Shown: positions 17,501 through 24,751, numbered from the stretch's first letter. The stretch: DNA of 32,575 nucleotides from Chitinophagaceae bacterium (GCA_025359725.1 JANYEX010000157.1:1-32575); one strand, 5' to 3'. Notes: generated by a model not told the origin, from the letters alone. Made by a program: numbers and translations.

Positions 17501-17544
17501 TTGTAAAGATTATGGGACTAAGAGCTAACCTTATTGTTCAATAA
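14533..17544 (+). CDS. T9SS-exported right-handed beta-helix protein, GH141-like
   Basis: This encodes 1003 residues from the ATG at 14533 (an in-frame TTG lies two codons upstream). Order: signal peptide 1-21; a first beta-helix turn with YVSPNGSSSGNG and ISO-like SRARTIV (about 25-53); a middle block with PLPMAQYPNGD (about 177-187), LWLRGCWRVSW (about 228-238) and NLLEEIDTVGEW (about 284-295); a parallel beta-helix with repeated Asn-rich turns (about 330-560); a CARDB/Ig-like part (about 722-825); a fibronectin-like part (about 826-905); and a T9SS sorting domain (about 922-1003, NPIYSTTY...GFYIVKIMG). The early blocks recall GH141 carbohydrate-active proteins. The exact substrate is not readable. 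It is a single gene 171 bp after the GH13 gene, in the same orientation. Confidence 0.7.
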   Translation: MKKIYLLLILSIFLVTTLFSQTLNIYVSPNGSSSGNGTSTLAPVSLSRARTIVKTTANKLKVCHIWLMDGIYTYLALDSTDFRTATAPITYHSLNRLKAIFQPITPINPSDLIAIPDSIKNRIVDSVARTKVMQVDLSKYNLSNIAPWPKLFEYPVTVTAASSSRQNWPIIYQNSTPLPMAQYPNGDSVMRMLKVLNNGGTGTSGSAGIFKYRDDRCKYWSQALKEGLWLRGCWRVSWQMDFVKADSINTTDSIVYQSVGLPGGIGDKYTRPAGNGKEPYIAVNLLEEIDTVGEWAINFNTKMLYIYPPDTGTLNISSNSSTPSISLSYVNYTNFEGITLDGGSSVGIKLNKCNNISIAGMEIKHVASYGVLIADGSNCIVRSNDIHDVGEGGVYLISSTFNADQLLLKSCNHKVINNHIYDYAKDVFLYAAAIDTRNAIGSYCAFNNIHGCKHVGVLFGGNNNTFEYNDISNVVQTYNDMGAFYTAESQTKRGNKIQRNYIHAMNYCGSGLYSDNNAQGQTYYGNIAANCLYGLQNNLGLFDSYLNNIYYDNYRYQCSYEIAFADTVSTSSAYTKVKTVYKASTTYQNGYTELKDYFDTVNKAYSSTVWPQINGSVFIGTSILNGRCISPVLDKSLFLTNGKTNTAYATGIPFTQYGLICNNNFYAKTTSFKGVYTNLLDSLKSTGVFAKTAITDWHINRIGLFKDSIYRPDITATQTAGVSPSFNLTISSLHSFTTIDTLNITVTIKNPNISKCYSSVLLYDSVVVIPSVSFKLTKSTFDSIVFTAKWINPSVGKHSVTTHLLDSTLWDFSSDSTNFSISSTLPVTINNFRASSNNCNALLSWKVADGQGIRYYSIEKENNNGLFEVVKTIAPNTSGINYSITIPQENNISIYRIHISTNTGDIYSNSEMVQTNCSEKETLILLPNPIYSTTYVNAKVNYHHAGNSTASTLSIYDITGKMVVQKQVYILSGDNTFSLPVNGLPKGFYIVKIMGLRANLIVQ

Positions 17545-17788
17545 CTGTTCTTATGGAAGGACTTTTTGTAAATAAAAAGGCATTTTTTTTAATAAAGTAA
17601 AAATATTATTTTTATTTTATAAGTACCCAGCCATAACTATATTATAGATGAGATCCTAGTTTTAAGGTTGAAAAGAGGTTATTTATCATAAACTTAATTG
17701 TGGCTGATTACTTACTTATAATAAATATGAGTACCAAAATGGAAAATAACGTGTCCTTAAAACCTTTAAGACACTATTGTAGAGGTAT

Positions 17789-18349
17789 CTATTTATTTTC
17801 TAGGATGCTTCGTCTTTTTTCTTTCAAGTATTTGAAAAAAGAAGGGGTAAGACCTGTTACCTTTTTGAACTGGTTGGATAAATGTGAAACACTTTTATAG
17901 CCAAGCTTATAAGAAATTTCGGTTAGGTTTAGTTCGTCATATATTATTAATTCTTTTACTTTTTCAATTTTGTGCGCAATGATGTATTGCTCTAAATTTA
18001 TCCCAGCTGCTTCGGAAAACAGGCTAGCCAAATAGGTATAATTATGATTTAGTCTTTCACTTAGATATTCAGAATTTTTAACCGATGGAAAGTCGTCTGC
18101 ATAGTGAATCATTTCTATTACTACACTTTTTATTTTTTCTATCAAGATAGCTTTCTTGTCATCCATCAATTCTAAACCTGAACTTAATAAAGCTATCCTT
18201 AAATTTTCGTGGTCTTCGGGTTCTAATGAATCCTTTATTACCACTTCCCCTAAGTCTATTATCCCATATTCTATCCCTAACCTCTCTAATTCCTGCTTTA
18301 CGATCATCTTGCACCGTATACTTACCATGTATTTTATATATAGTTTCAT
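17789..18349 (-). CDS. AraC-family transcriptional regulator, short form
   Basis: This encodes 186 residues. The C-terminal half (about 95-180) holds two helix-turn-helix motifs typical of AraC/XylS: LNHNYTYLASLFSEAAGINL and LNLTEISYKLGYKSVSHLSN, with FKKVTGLTPSFFKYLKEKRR at the end. The N-terminal 90 residues are short and lack a sugar-binding cupin, a form common in Bacteroidota. The inducer is unknown. It is adjacent to, and convergent with, the beta-helix gene, so it is a candidate regulator of the glycan locus, but nothing in the DNA proves this. An in-frame ATG at codon 8 or 15 could also be the start. Confidence 0.85.
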   Translation of the reverse strand: MKLYIKYMVSIRCKMIVKQELERLGIEYGIIDLGEVVIKDSLEPEDHENLRIALLSSGLELMDDKKAILIEKIKSVVIEMIHYADDFPSVKNSEYLSERLNHNYTYLASLFSEAAGINLEQYIIAHKIEKVKELIIYDELNLTEISYKLGYKSVSHLSNQFKKVTGLTPSFFKYLKEKRRSILENK

Positions 18350-18667
18350 GCTTGCATTTTGACTGTAATGTACCCCTTTTATTCCTATTGTAGTGTATTA
18401 AGGTAGATGTTTTAAATTATTCTGTAGATTAATAGAAATGTAAAATAAATAAAGCATCTACAACCAAAAAAATAAACTTCTTATTATTCTGCATGATAAT
18501 ACCTTCCTAAAAGTATAACTCAAGGGAATAGCTAATATTCTAACAATAAATCCGCAAATTAAAAATTCGTGAACTGAATCATTACTGATATTAACTAGTA
18601 TAGTTAATGACTATCCGCTATTTGGTAATTCTAATTAGTTTAGTAAATTTGGTTAAATTAATAGGTT
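18350..18667. other. intergenic region, no gene seen
   Basis: This AT-rich stretch lies between the AraC gene and the next IS relic. I see no open frame with family resemblance, no strong hairpin and no tRNA. It should contain the AraC promoter and perhaps the original left end of the IS1595 relic. Confidence 0.5.
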
Positions 18668-19002
18668 ATGCGATTAGCGGACTTCTTTATTAATTATTCG
18701 AATGAAGAGACTTGTAAAGCTTTCTTTAAGTCAAGGCGTGAATTGTATGGCATAAGTTGCGAGCATTGTGGTTCATTACATCTTAGTTGGAATGAAAAAG
18801 AGAGCAGGTGGCATTGTAGGGAATGTAATTTTGCCACTGGCTTGAAGCAAGGAACGGTGATGTGAAATTCAAATTTAAGTTACCGTGTATGGTTATGGGC
18901 TTTATACCTGATGAGTCTTACCAAGAAAGGATTCTCCGCTTTAGAGATGCAGCGTCTCATAGGTCATAAGCGTTATGAACCCATCTGGTTGCTTATGCAA
19001 AA
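18668..19002 (+). pseudogene. IS1595-family transposase relic 2 (N-terminal part)
   Basis: The frame starts MRLADFFINYSNEETCKAFF and includes a zinc ribbon, CEHCG...WHCREC, then LKQGTVM. A TGA at 18863 interrupts it, and the same frame continues NSNLSYRVWLWALYLMSLTK, GFSALEMQRLIGHKRYE and PIWLLMQK. This is the classic IS1595 N-terminal half (zinc ribbon, then helix-turn-helix). The catalytic ISXO2-like domain is absent. At about 19003 the frame passes without interruption into sequence of another transposase. Confidence 0.8.
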
Positions 19003-19226
19003 GTTCATATCCTCTGCAACTTTCAAATGTTTTAACACAAGGACAGAGACTGCCAAGAAAGGCAGGAAATCCCTTTCGCCGCATGATTGCAAGTATAATT
19101 TGATACGAGACAGGATATGCACAATGGAAGTTTCCTATTTTGAAAAACTGTTTGAAGAGATATTCACCATATACAACAAGGAACTGGAAGAAGAGACGGC
19201 ACTATCGAAGACGGACAGCACCTTCA
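19003..19226 (+). pseudogene. IS4-like transposase N-terminal relic fused behind the IS1595 relic
   Basis: In the same open frame follow DCKYNLIRDRICTMEVSYFE, KLFEEIFTIYNKELEEETAL and SKTDST. This resembles the N-terminal helical region and first catalytic Asp block of a subset of IS4-type transposases, from memory only. The frame ends soon after, where the 98-bp direct repeat begins. It is a chimera created by rearrangement rather than a gene. Confidence 0.5.
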
Positions 19227-19318
19227 TGTGCTTGCTGTTACTCATTCTCAGGTATTAAGCAACTTATTTCTATTCCAATTTTAGTAACCTGCAGTCCATG
19301 ACAGGAGTCATGAACTAG
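19221..19318 (+). repeat. 98-bp direct repeat, left copy
   Basis: This matches 22033-22130 in the same orientation at 92 of 98 positions, with the first 61 bases identical. It contains a near-palindrome at its right end (AGTCCATGA...TCATGAACT). The hairpin that precedes the right copy is only half present here. Confidence 0.95.
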
Positions 19319-19425
19319 ACCCCGACATTCATGCACTAGTGGTTTGTACCCAAGTAACATGCAGGCACAGGTCGGAGACACTGCGCCAGTTGTTGATTTT
19401 CGGACAGACCTGCGCCAGATGGTGT

Positions 19426-19915
19426 CTATTGTTTTTTAAAAGCTTCCACCGCTGCCGGGTCTTTCCTTATATGGCTTTTCCTTGCAACTTTTAGTGACGC
19501 ATTGAGTTTTACTGTGGCATGATGGTGTGCTACCCTATAGGTTACGGTTGGTAAATGATTTTCTTGCAACCACTGTTGCAGGTCAATATAGCTGGTAAAT
19601 CCAGCTGTAGGGGAGGATAATTGCTCCTTGATCAGAGTACTTATGGCAGGCGTTATGATACCATTGCTTTTGTGCTTCCCCTTTTCATATTTCAACAGCT
19701 TCCATACCGCCAGACAGATAGTCGTTTTTCCAACGTTGGATAGCTCTTGAACCGACCAGAAGATGCTTGCCTAATACTTTTGTCGAATCGCTAAACCCAG
19801 ACTTTATCAAATAAAGCATTTGTATCCGACTATGCAGATGAACAGGGTGCTTATGAAAAAGACGCTTTAATTCGGGTAAATTCTCTATAACTGTTATCTT
19901 AATTTTTGATGCCAT
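19426..19915 (-). pseudogene. IS630-like transposase N-terminal half, frameshifted
   Basis: From the ATG at 19915 the protein reads IENLPELKRLFHKHPVHLHS, RIQMLYLIKSGFSDSTKVLG and AIQRWKNDYLSGGMEA, the first helix-turn-helix of IS630 transposases. After a one-base frameshift near 19690 it continues LLKYEKGKHKSNGIITPAIS, PTAGFTSYIDLQQWLQENHL, VTYRVAHHHA and LKVARKSHIRKDPAAVEAFK, the second helix-turn-helix and linker. The frame ends in TAG at 19426, straight after an A-rich TTTTAAAAAAC run. Such runs serve for programmed frameshifting into the catalytic half in related elements. That half is absent, because the inverted repeat starts five bases further on. Confidence 0.75.
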
Positions 19916-20248
19916 GAATAAAGAACGATTTTTTCAGCTTTTTATTTTGTTAATTGGTATTATGTGCAGTGCAGAAAGCACTAAAAAATAGTAGTTAGGG
20001 TAATAATTGCCCAGTTTTGCACCAAAACAAACCCATTACCACCAACCTCTATCGCTTTTTGCTCATAGCTGCTGCATCAATACTGATATTTATGGAAAAG
20101 AAAGAAAAAAGGATTAATGTAGAAGCGTATATTTAAATGATTAAACTTCCTACTGTTGGTCGTTGGTCGAAAAAACAATGGCGAGTGGGGGAATACCAAC
20201 AAAGGGCAAAGGGTACATTGTTTATTAAAACTAGTTAACATTTTAATG
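19916..20248. other. intergenic region inside the inverted-repeat unit
   Basis: No gene is recognised. A small hairpin-like GTGCAGTGCAGAAAGCAC occurs near 19963. The region should carry the promoter of the downstream lipoprotein gene, but no consensus is clear. An upstream extension of the lipoprotein frame to 20156 shows no protein-like pattern. Confidence 0.4.
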
Positions 20249-20785
20249 ATGAAAAAACAGGTGTTTTTATATTTATCTTTTTTAATGGCTCTTATTTCCT
20301 GTTCTAATATTGACTCAAATGGAAAAGTAAATAACATTTCAAGTGTTGATACTGATGCACAAACAAGAATCAATACAACTGACTCATTTAATAATAATGA
20401 TTCGAAAGGAAGCAAGAAACAGCTAGTAAAAAACGATTCCACTAAGAATTATAATAGCGATGATGACATAGATTCGTATGTGGAAATAGTAGAATCAAAA
20501 GTAAAATTCAATCCAGAATTTGAACCGACATTAGTTGCTAAAATTAGAAATAATCTAAAAAAATCAGTAGTTTCATTAGAACTTAAGTTTATTCCAACCA
20601 AGAAACTTTCGTTTTGTGAAGCTATTGTTTTTAGAAGGAAAGTAACAATTACTTCAGGAAAGGAAATTCAAGTCATTTATAAACTTCCAAAAGAAAAAGA
20701 CTGCTACTCGGCGGGAAATCTTTATATTGATAGTGTCATATTTTCAGATGGCACAAAACAAAGTGAATCATATCAAACATTATAA
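20249..20785 (+). CDS. orphan lipoprotein
   Basis: This encodes 178 residues from the second of two adjacent ATGs (20246 and 20249). A lipoprotein signal is clear: MKKQVFLYLSFLMALISC, with the acylated Cys at residue 18. A low-complexity linker rich in Ser, Asn and Asp follows (about 19-80). A C-terminal beta-rich domain (about 85-178) contains ESKVKFNPEFEPTLVAKIRN, FCEAIVFRRKVTITSGKEI and LYIDSVIFSDGTK, plus cysteines in SFCEA and KDCYSAG. The layout recalls FxLYD/DUF3426-like domains of cell-envelope proteins, but I cannot assign it. It sits inside the inverted-repeat-bounded unit with no partner gene within 200 bp. Confidence 0.6.
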   Translation: MKKQVFLYLSFLMALISCSNIDSNGKVNNISSVDTDAQTRINTTDSFNNNDSKGSKKQLVKNDSTKNYNSDDDIDSYVEIVESKVKFNPEFEPTLVAKIRNNLKKSVVSLELKFIPTKKLSFCEAIVFRRKVTITSGKEIQVIYKLPKEKDCYSAGNLYIDSVIFSDGTKQSESYQTL

Positions 20786-21012
20786 CTAATCGGAAACTAA
20801 TATTAATAAAAGGAATTATTTTTAGTGTTCAGATGGATTCCGGTCTTCCAAGTTTTCCAGTTAATCTCAAACATCATATTAATAGAAAGATTATTCAAAT
20901 TTCCATATTTAAATAATGCATAAAAACTCAATAGTATATTAGTAAAAATATCATAGTAACTGTCTGTTGAGGTGCACGAGAATTATTGCATACTTTCGGA
21001 AAAAAGTATATT

Positions 21013-21198
21013 ATGACATACGAACTTCCAAAAACAATAATTGAATTCAAGGAAATTAACAACGTGCTGATAGTAACTGATCTAACCTCAAAAAAAAGTA
21101 TTCAATTTATCAATCAAAAATGTCCGATAGGAAAAAGTGATATTGAGTTTTTTCTTTGGGGATTTTTCGGAATATATCCAGAAATTGAAATGTTTTAG
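21013..21198 (+). CDS. small hypothetical protein
   Basis: This is a 61-codon frame starting at the ATG at 21013 (a TTG at 20986 is an alternative). It reads MTYELPKTIIEFKEINNVLI, VTDLTSKKSIQFINQKCPIG and ends FFLWGFFGIYPEIEMF. No signal peptide is visible. The tail is aromatic and hydrophobic. I recognise no family. The frame sits just before the palindrome array, and it could be the start of a longer gene truncated by rearrangement. Confidence 0.35.
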   Translation: MTYELPKTIIEFKEINNVLIVTDLTSKKSIQFINQKCPIGKSDIEFFLWGFFGIYPEIEMF

Positions 21199-21324
21199 TC
21201 AACTCCGCTAGTCGTCACTCGCTAATATCTACTAGGGCTGGCGCGAGCGTGCCGCTTGTACATTCGCTAGATAGAAAATAAATATTCTGGTGCTGGTGTC
21301 CAATTATTTTACTACAAGCAATTT

Positions 21325-21536
21325 CTTATAGGATACACATGAATTAACGTTAATTCATGTCCAACGTTATAGGATACACATGAATTAACATTAATTCATG
21401 TCCAACGTTATAGGATACACGTGTATCACTGCCAATTTGTACACAACGTTATAGGATGCACGTGTATCACTGTCATTTTGTACACATCCTATAAGGGAGG
21501 ACATGAATGAACATTAATTCATGTGTATCCTATAAG
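21325..21536. repeat. 212-bp palindromic array with 41-bp modules and perfect 23-bp terminal inverted repeats
   Basis: Modules start at 21326, 21367, 21408 and 21449, exactly 41 bp apart, each opening with TTATAGGAT(A/G)CAC. Modules 1 and 2 hold a palindrome ACATGAATTAA...TTAATTCATGT, 24 bp and perfect in module 1. Modules 3 and 4 hold GTGTATCACTG...TTTGTACAC instead. A final, inverted module (about 21496-21536) ends in TGTGTATCCTATAAG. The outermost 23 bases, 21325-21347 and 21514-21536, are perfect reverse complements. Confidence 0.95.
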
Positions 21537-21669
21537 CGAGGGCATGTATTCATGCTATTTAGGGCTGCGCTAACTAATAATTGGGTGATGTAAGACCACT
21601 GATTACGGGGTTTATTAATTTGTTGAGGTTTGATGAGGAAATTGTATGGATATTACCAGTACCACTAGT

Positions 21670-21702
21670 GCGAGTGTTCAGCGAAGCTGGTCACTCGTGC
21701 TT
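21670..21702. repeat. bulged hairpin GCGAGTG...CACTCG
   Basis: GCGAGTG and CACTCG pair around an inner CAGC-GAA-GCTG hairpin, with further partial pairing outside (ACTAG...TTAGT). It is typical of dispersed palindromic repeats. A related GC-rich piece with GCGCGAGCGTG lies at about 21241. Confidence 0.6.
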
Positions 21703-21804
21703 ATTAGTCAAACCAGTTTGTAACTGTAATACGCTAAAACCACATCTAGCGTAGGTCTATCCGAAAATCGGCAACTGGCGCAGTGTCTCCTACCAATAAA
21801 CCTT

Positions 21805-21825
21805 CATAGGGTTCAAAACCCTATG
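21805..21825. repeat. perfect 9-bp hairpin outside the right inverted repeat
   Basis: CATAGGGTT and AACCCTATG pair perfectly around a three-base loop, 15 bp beyond the right end of the inverted-repeat unit. No T tract follows, so it is not an obvious terminator. Confidence 0.7.
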
Positions 21826-21841
21826 AGGGGTGCCAACCCTG

Positions 21842-21978
21842 CTGGCGCACGTCAAATCAGGGGTACTACACTTCGATAAAAAAGCCGCAAACCCCCAGTT
21901 AAACACCTTGCGGGATAGGGCTATACGGTGTTAATAGCCCAACAAAATATCCTTAAACAGCAAACGGGTGTGCGCCAG
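21842..21978. repeat. 137-bp segment with inverted ends CTGGCGCAC / GTGCGCCAG
   Basis: Nine-base inverted repeats lie at 21842-21850 and 21970-21978. They share the octamer TGCGCCAG with the 48-bp inverted repeats of the neighbouring unit. No coding potential is seen between them. Confidence 0.5.
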
Positions 21979-22018
21979 TTGGGTGAATGCGCTTTTAAAT
22001 AGGAGAAACAAGCTCATA

Positions 22019-22046
22019 CAAGCACATGAATCCCTTCATGTGCTTG
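22019..22046. repeat. perfect 12-bp hairpin at the left edge of the right direct repeat
   Basis: CAAGCACATGAA and TTCATGTGCTTG pair perfectly with a TCCC loop. The second arm is the beginning of the 98-bp direct repeat. Confidence 0.8.
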
Positions 22047-22130
22047 CTGTTACTCATTCTCAGGTATTAAGCAACTTATTTCTATTCCAATTTAAGTAAC
22101 ATTCAGTTCATGACGGGAATCATGAACTAG
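22033..22130 (+). repeat. 98-bp direct repeat, right copy
   Basis: This is the partner of 19221-19318. Its right end is a perfect hairpin with arms AGTTCATGA (22105-22113) and TCATGAACT (22120-22128). It ends about 90 bp from the 3' end of the tRNA-Glu gene. Confidence 0.95.
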
Positions 22131-22187
22131 CCAGTTGGGACATCTGAAAGCCTTGCCCGACTTTCTGCCCGACTTTTTTCCTGTAAA

Positions 22188-22217
22188 TAAAAAAACCCTT
22201 GCAGTGCAAGGGTTTTA
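22188..22217 (-). terminator. intrinsic terminator behind tRNA-Glu
   Basis: The arms AAAACCCTTGCA and TGCAAGGGTTTT form a strong stem just downstream of the tRNA on the minus strand, followed by a T tract on that strand. Confidence 0.85.
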
Positions 22218-22221
22218 CCTG

Positions 22222-22293
22222 TAGAGCGTACGGGAATCGAACCCGTGATTCCTCCGTGAAAGGGAGATGTCTTAACCCCTTGACCAACGCTCC
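22222..22293 (-). tRNA. tRNA-Glu (anticodon TTC)
   Basis: The reverse complement starts GGAGCGTTGGTCAAGGGGTT and contains the anticodon stem-loop CTCCCTTTCACGGAG with TTC at the anticodon position. The T-arm is CGGGTTCGATTCCCG and the acceptor end is ACGCTCTA. The CCA end is not encoded. A G-T wobble occurs at the first acceptor pair. It is 72 nt long, with normal D, anticodon and T arms. Confidence 0.95.
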
Positions 22294-22400
22294 GTTTGTT
22301 TTTGGGAATGCAAATATAGGAGTGTGTTGCGAGTTAGCCAAATAAAATCTTTATAGTTGGTACACATACTGTCAGAACCATGTGAATAATTAATAAAAAA

Positions 22401-22427
22401 GCCGTTGAAGTATTGCTATTCAACGGC
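22401..22427 (-). terminator. intrinsic terminator of the aconitase gene
   Basis: GCCGTTGAA and TTCAACGGC pair around a nine-base loop and are followed on the minus strand by a run of T. It lies 57 bp after the aconitase stop codon. Confidence 0.85.
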
Positions 22428-22483
22428 TTCTTTTATATTAGCACAAGACCTAGTACTTATGATTTATACTTAATACTTACGAC

Positions 22484-24751
22484 TTACTTACCTATTTGCT
22501 TCTTGATGATGTTCAAAGCAGCACCTTCCTTAAACCACTCAATCTGTTGTTGGTTGTAAGTATGGTTGGCAATCACAGTATCACTTGTACCATCAGTATG
22601 GGTAAATACCAAAGTAAGCGGCGTACCCGGTGCAAAGGTGGTTAAACCAACTACATCAATAACGTCATCTTCTTGAATCTTGTCGTAATCAGCTTTGTCA
22701 GCAAAAGTCAATGCCAACATACCTTGTTTCTTCAAGTTTGTTTCGTGGATACGCGCAAAGGACTTAGTCAATACCACACGTACACCCAAGAAGCGAGGCT
22801 CCATAGCAGCATGTTCGCGAGAAGAACCTTCACCATAGTTTTCATCACCTACAACGATGGAACCTACACCAGCAGCTTTGTAAGCACGTTGAGTAGTAGG
22901 AACTGGTCCATATTCCCCAGTCAATTGGTTCTTTACACTGTCAGTTTTTTCGTTGTAAAAGTTAACAGCTCCAATCAACATGTTGTTACTGATATTATCT
23001 AAATGTCCACGGAACTTCAACCAAGGACCTGCCATTGAAATATGATCGGTGGTACATTTGCCCTTAGCCTTAATCAATAATTTAAGACCCTTTAAATCAG
23101 TTCCTTCCCATTCAGCAAAGGGAGCTAACAATTGTAATCTCTTAGAAGTAGGATCAACTAAAACTTGTATTCCACTTCCATCAGCAGCAGGAGCTTCAAA
23201 ACCAGCATCTTCTACTGCAAAACCACTAGGAGGCAATTCAACGCCTGTTGGAGGATCTAACTTTACTTGCTCACCCTTATCGTTGGTTAATGTATCAGTA
23301 ATTGGATTGAAAGACAAATCGCCCGCAATAGCTATGGCCGCTACAATTTCAGGAGAAGCAACAAACGCATACGTATTAGGATTGCCATCAGCACGCTTAG
23401 CAAAGTTTCTGTTAAAGCTATGAACGATAGTGTTTTTCTCTTTCTTCTCAGCACCCATCCTATCCCACATCCCGATACATGGTCCGCAAGCATTAGTAAA
23501 GATAGTCGCATTCAAATCAGTAAAAGTCCCCAATAAACCATCTCTTTCAGCGGTGTAACGTACTTGCTCAGAACCTGGATTGATACCAAATTCAGCCTTA
23601 GTTGCCAATCCTTTAGCAATAGCTTGTTTAGCGATAGAAGCCGCTCTTGACAAATCTTCGTAAGAAGAGTTGGTACAAGAACCAATTAAACCCCATTCTA
23701 CTTTATTAGGCCAACCATTAGCAGCAGCTACTTCTTTCATTTTAGAAATAGGCGTAGCTAAATCTGGCGTGAAAGGACCATTCAAATGTGGCTCTAATGT
23801 ATTTAAATCAAGCTCAATGATTTCATCGAAATAGCTAGTTGGGTCAGCATATACTTCAGCATCAGCATTCAAATGTTCCTTGATGGCATCGGCAGCAGCA
23901 GCAACATCCGCACGACCAGTAGCAGCCAAATAACGGCTCATGCTTTCGTCGTAACCAAAAGTAGAAGTGGTAGCACCAATTTCAGCACCCATGTTACAGA
24001 TAGTACCTTTACCGGTACAACTCATGGCAGCAGCACCTTCGCCAAAATATTCAACAATAGCACCAGTACCACCTTTTACGGTAAGGATACCGGCAACCTT
24101 TAATATTACATCTTTAGGAGCAGCCCAACCATTCAATTTACCAGTTAGTTTAACCCCAATAAGCTTAGGCCATTTCAATTCCCAAGCCAATCCTGCCATT
24201 ACATCGCAGGCATCGGCACCACCAACACCAATGGCAACCATACCCAAACCACCGGCATTCACCGTATGGCTATCAGTACCAATCATCATTCCACCAGGAA
24301 AGGCGTAGTTTTCCAATACCACTTGGTGAATGATACCAGCACCCGGTTTCCAGAAACCAATACCATATTTATTAGACACGGAAGCCAAGAAATCATACAC
24401 TTCCTTGCTTTCTGTATTAGCAACAGCCAAATCCGTTTTGGCACCAACCTTAGCAGTGATCAGGTGATCGCAATGCACGGTAGAAGGCACGGCAACCGTA
24501 GGTCTGCCCGCTTGCATAAATTGTAACAATGCCATTTGGGCAGTAGCATCTTGCATGGCCACGCGGTCTGGCGCAAAGTCAACATAAGACTTTCCTCTTC
24601 CAAAATTTTCTAACTTCTGTTCAGCGTGTAAATGAGAAAACAAAATCTTCTCAGACAAGGTAAGCGGTCTGCCAAGTGCTTTACGGGCAGCGTCAACTTT
24701 AGCAGGCATCTCTGCGTAAACCTTTTTAATCATTTCAATGTCAAATGCCAT
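22484..24751 (-). CDS. acn: aconitate hydratase (mitochondrial-type)
   Basis: This encodes 755 residues of a TCA-cycle enzyme that interconverts citrate and isocitrate via cis-aconitate. The three [4Fe-4S] ligands are visible: C359 ([11 protein letters not shown]), C422 and C425 ([10 protein letters not shown]). Other aconitase blocks are [11 protein letters not shown] (about 88-98), [12 protein letters not shown] (about 157-168) and the swivel-domain [14 protein letters not shown]. Length and motif spacing match the mitochondrial-type aconitase found in many Bacteroidota rather than the roughly 890-residue AcnA. No targeting signal is present, so it is cytoplasmic. It is a single-gene unit ending at a strong terminator. 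Confidence 0.97.
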   Translation of the reverse strand: MAFDIEMIKKVYAEMPAKVDAARKALGRPLTLSEKILFSHLHAEQKLENFGRGKSYVDFAPDRVAMQDATAQMALLQFMQAGRPTVAVPSTVHCDHLITAKVGAKTDLAVANTESKEVYDFLASVSNKYGIGFWKPGAGIIHQVVLENYAFPGGMMIGTDSHTVNAGGLGMVAIGVGGADACDVMAGLAWELKWPKLIGVKLTGKLNGWAAPKDVILKVAGILTVKGGTGAIVEYFGEGAAAMSCTGKGTICNMGAEIGATTSTFGYDESMSRYLAATGRADVAAAADAIKEHLNADAEVYADPTSYFDEIIELDLNTLEPHLNGPFTPDLATPISKMKEVAAANGWPNKVEWGLIGSCTNSSYEDLSRAASIAKQAIAKGLATKAEFGINPGSEQVRYTAERDGLLGTFTDLNATIFTNACGPCIGMWDRMGAEKKEKNTIVHSFNRNFAKRADGNPNTYAFVASPEIVAAIAIAGDLSFNPITDTLTNDKGEQVKLDPPTGVELPPSGFAVEDAGFEAPAADGSGIQVLVDPTSKRLQLLAPFAEWEGTDLKGLKLLIKAKGKCTTDHISMAGPWLKFRGHLDNISNNMLIGAVNFYNEKTDSVKNQLTGEYGPVPTTQRAYKAAGVGSIVVGDENYGEGSSREHAAMEPRFLGVRVVLTKSFARIHETNLKKQGMLALTFADKADYDKIQEDDVIDVVGLTTFAPGTPLTLVFTHTDGTSDTVIANHTYNQQQIEWFKEGAALNIIKKQIGK

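Larger units (their letters stand above)
19374..21790. mobile_element. 2.4-kb unit bounded by 48-bp inverted repeats
   Basis: The left end 19374-19421 and the right end 21743-21790 are inverted copies matching at 43 of 48 positions with no gaps. Both begin GGAGACACTGCGCCAGTTG from the outside. A TA dinucleotide follows the right end; the left end has TC, so a TA target duplication is only half supported. Inside are an IS630-like N-terminal transposase relic next to the left end, a lipoprotein gene, a small ORF and a palindrome array. I infer a decayed IS630/Tc1-type element that retains cargo. The transposase half that should carry the DDE catalytic domain is gone. Confidence 0.6.

Noticed and set aside
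18863-18865. Stop codon recoding in the transposase frames
   Set aside because: Three different stop codons interrupt the relics, and the genes also have deletions or frameshifts. Simple decay is enough.
21325-21536. Integron attC sites, because AACGTTA-like junctions recur
   Set aside because: The GTTRRRY and RYYYAAC core pair is not present in proper form and there is no integrase gene or cassette series.
22222-22293. tRNA-Glu as attachment site for an integrated island ending at 18660
   Set aside because: I found no second copy of the tRNA 3' end at the other side of the region and no integrase gene.
22120-22341. 73-codon minus-strand frame
   Set aside because: It reads through the tRNA-Glu gene and its terminator, a common annotation artefact.
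23049-23423. 124-codon plus-strand frame inside aconitase
   Set aside because: It is antisense to a well-conserved enzyme and shows no family pattern of its own.
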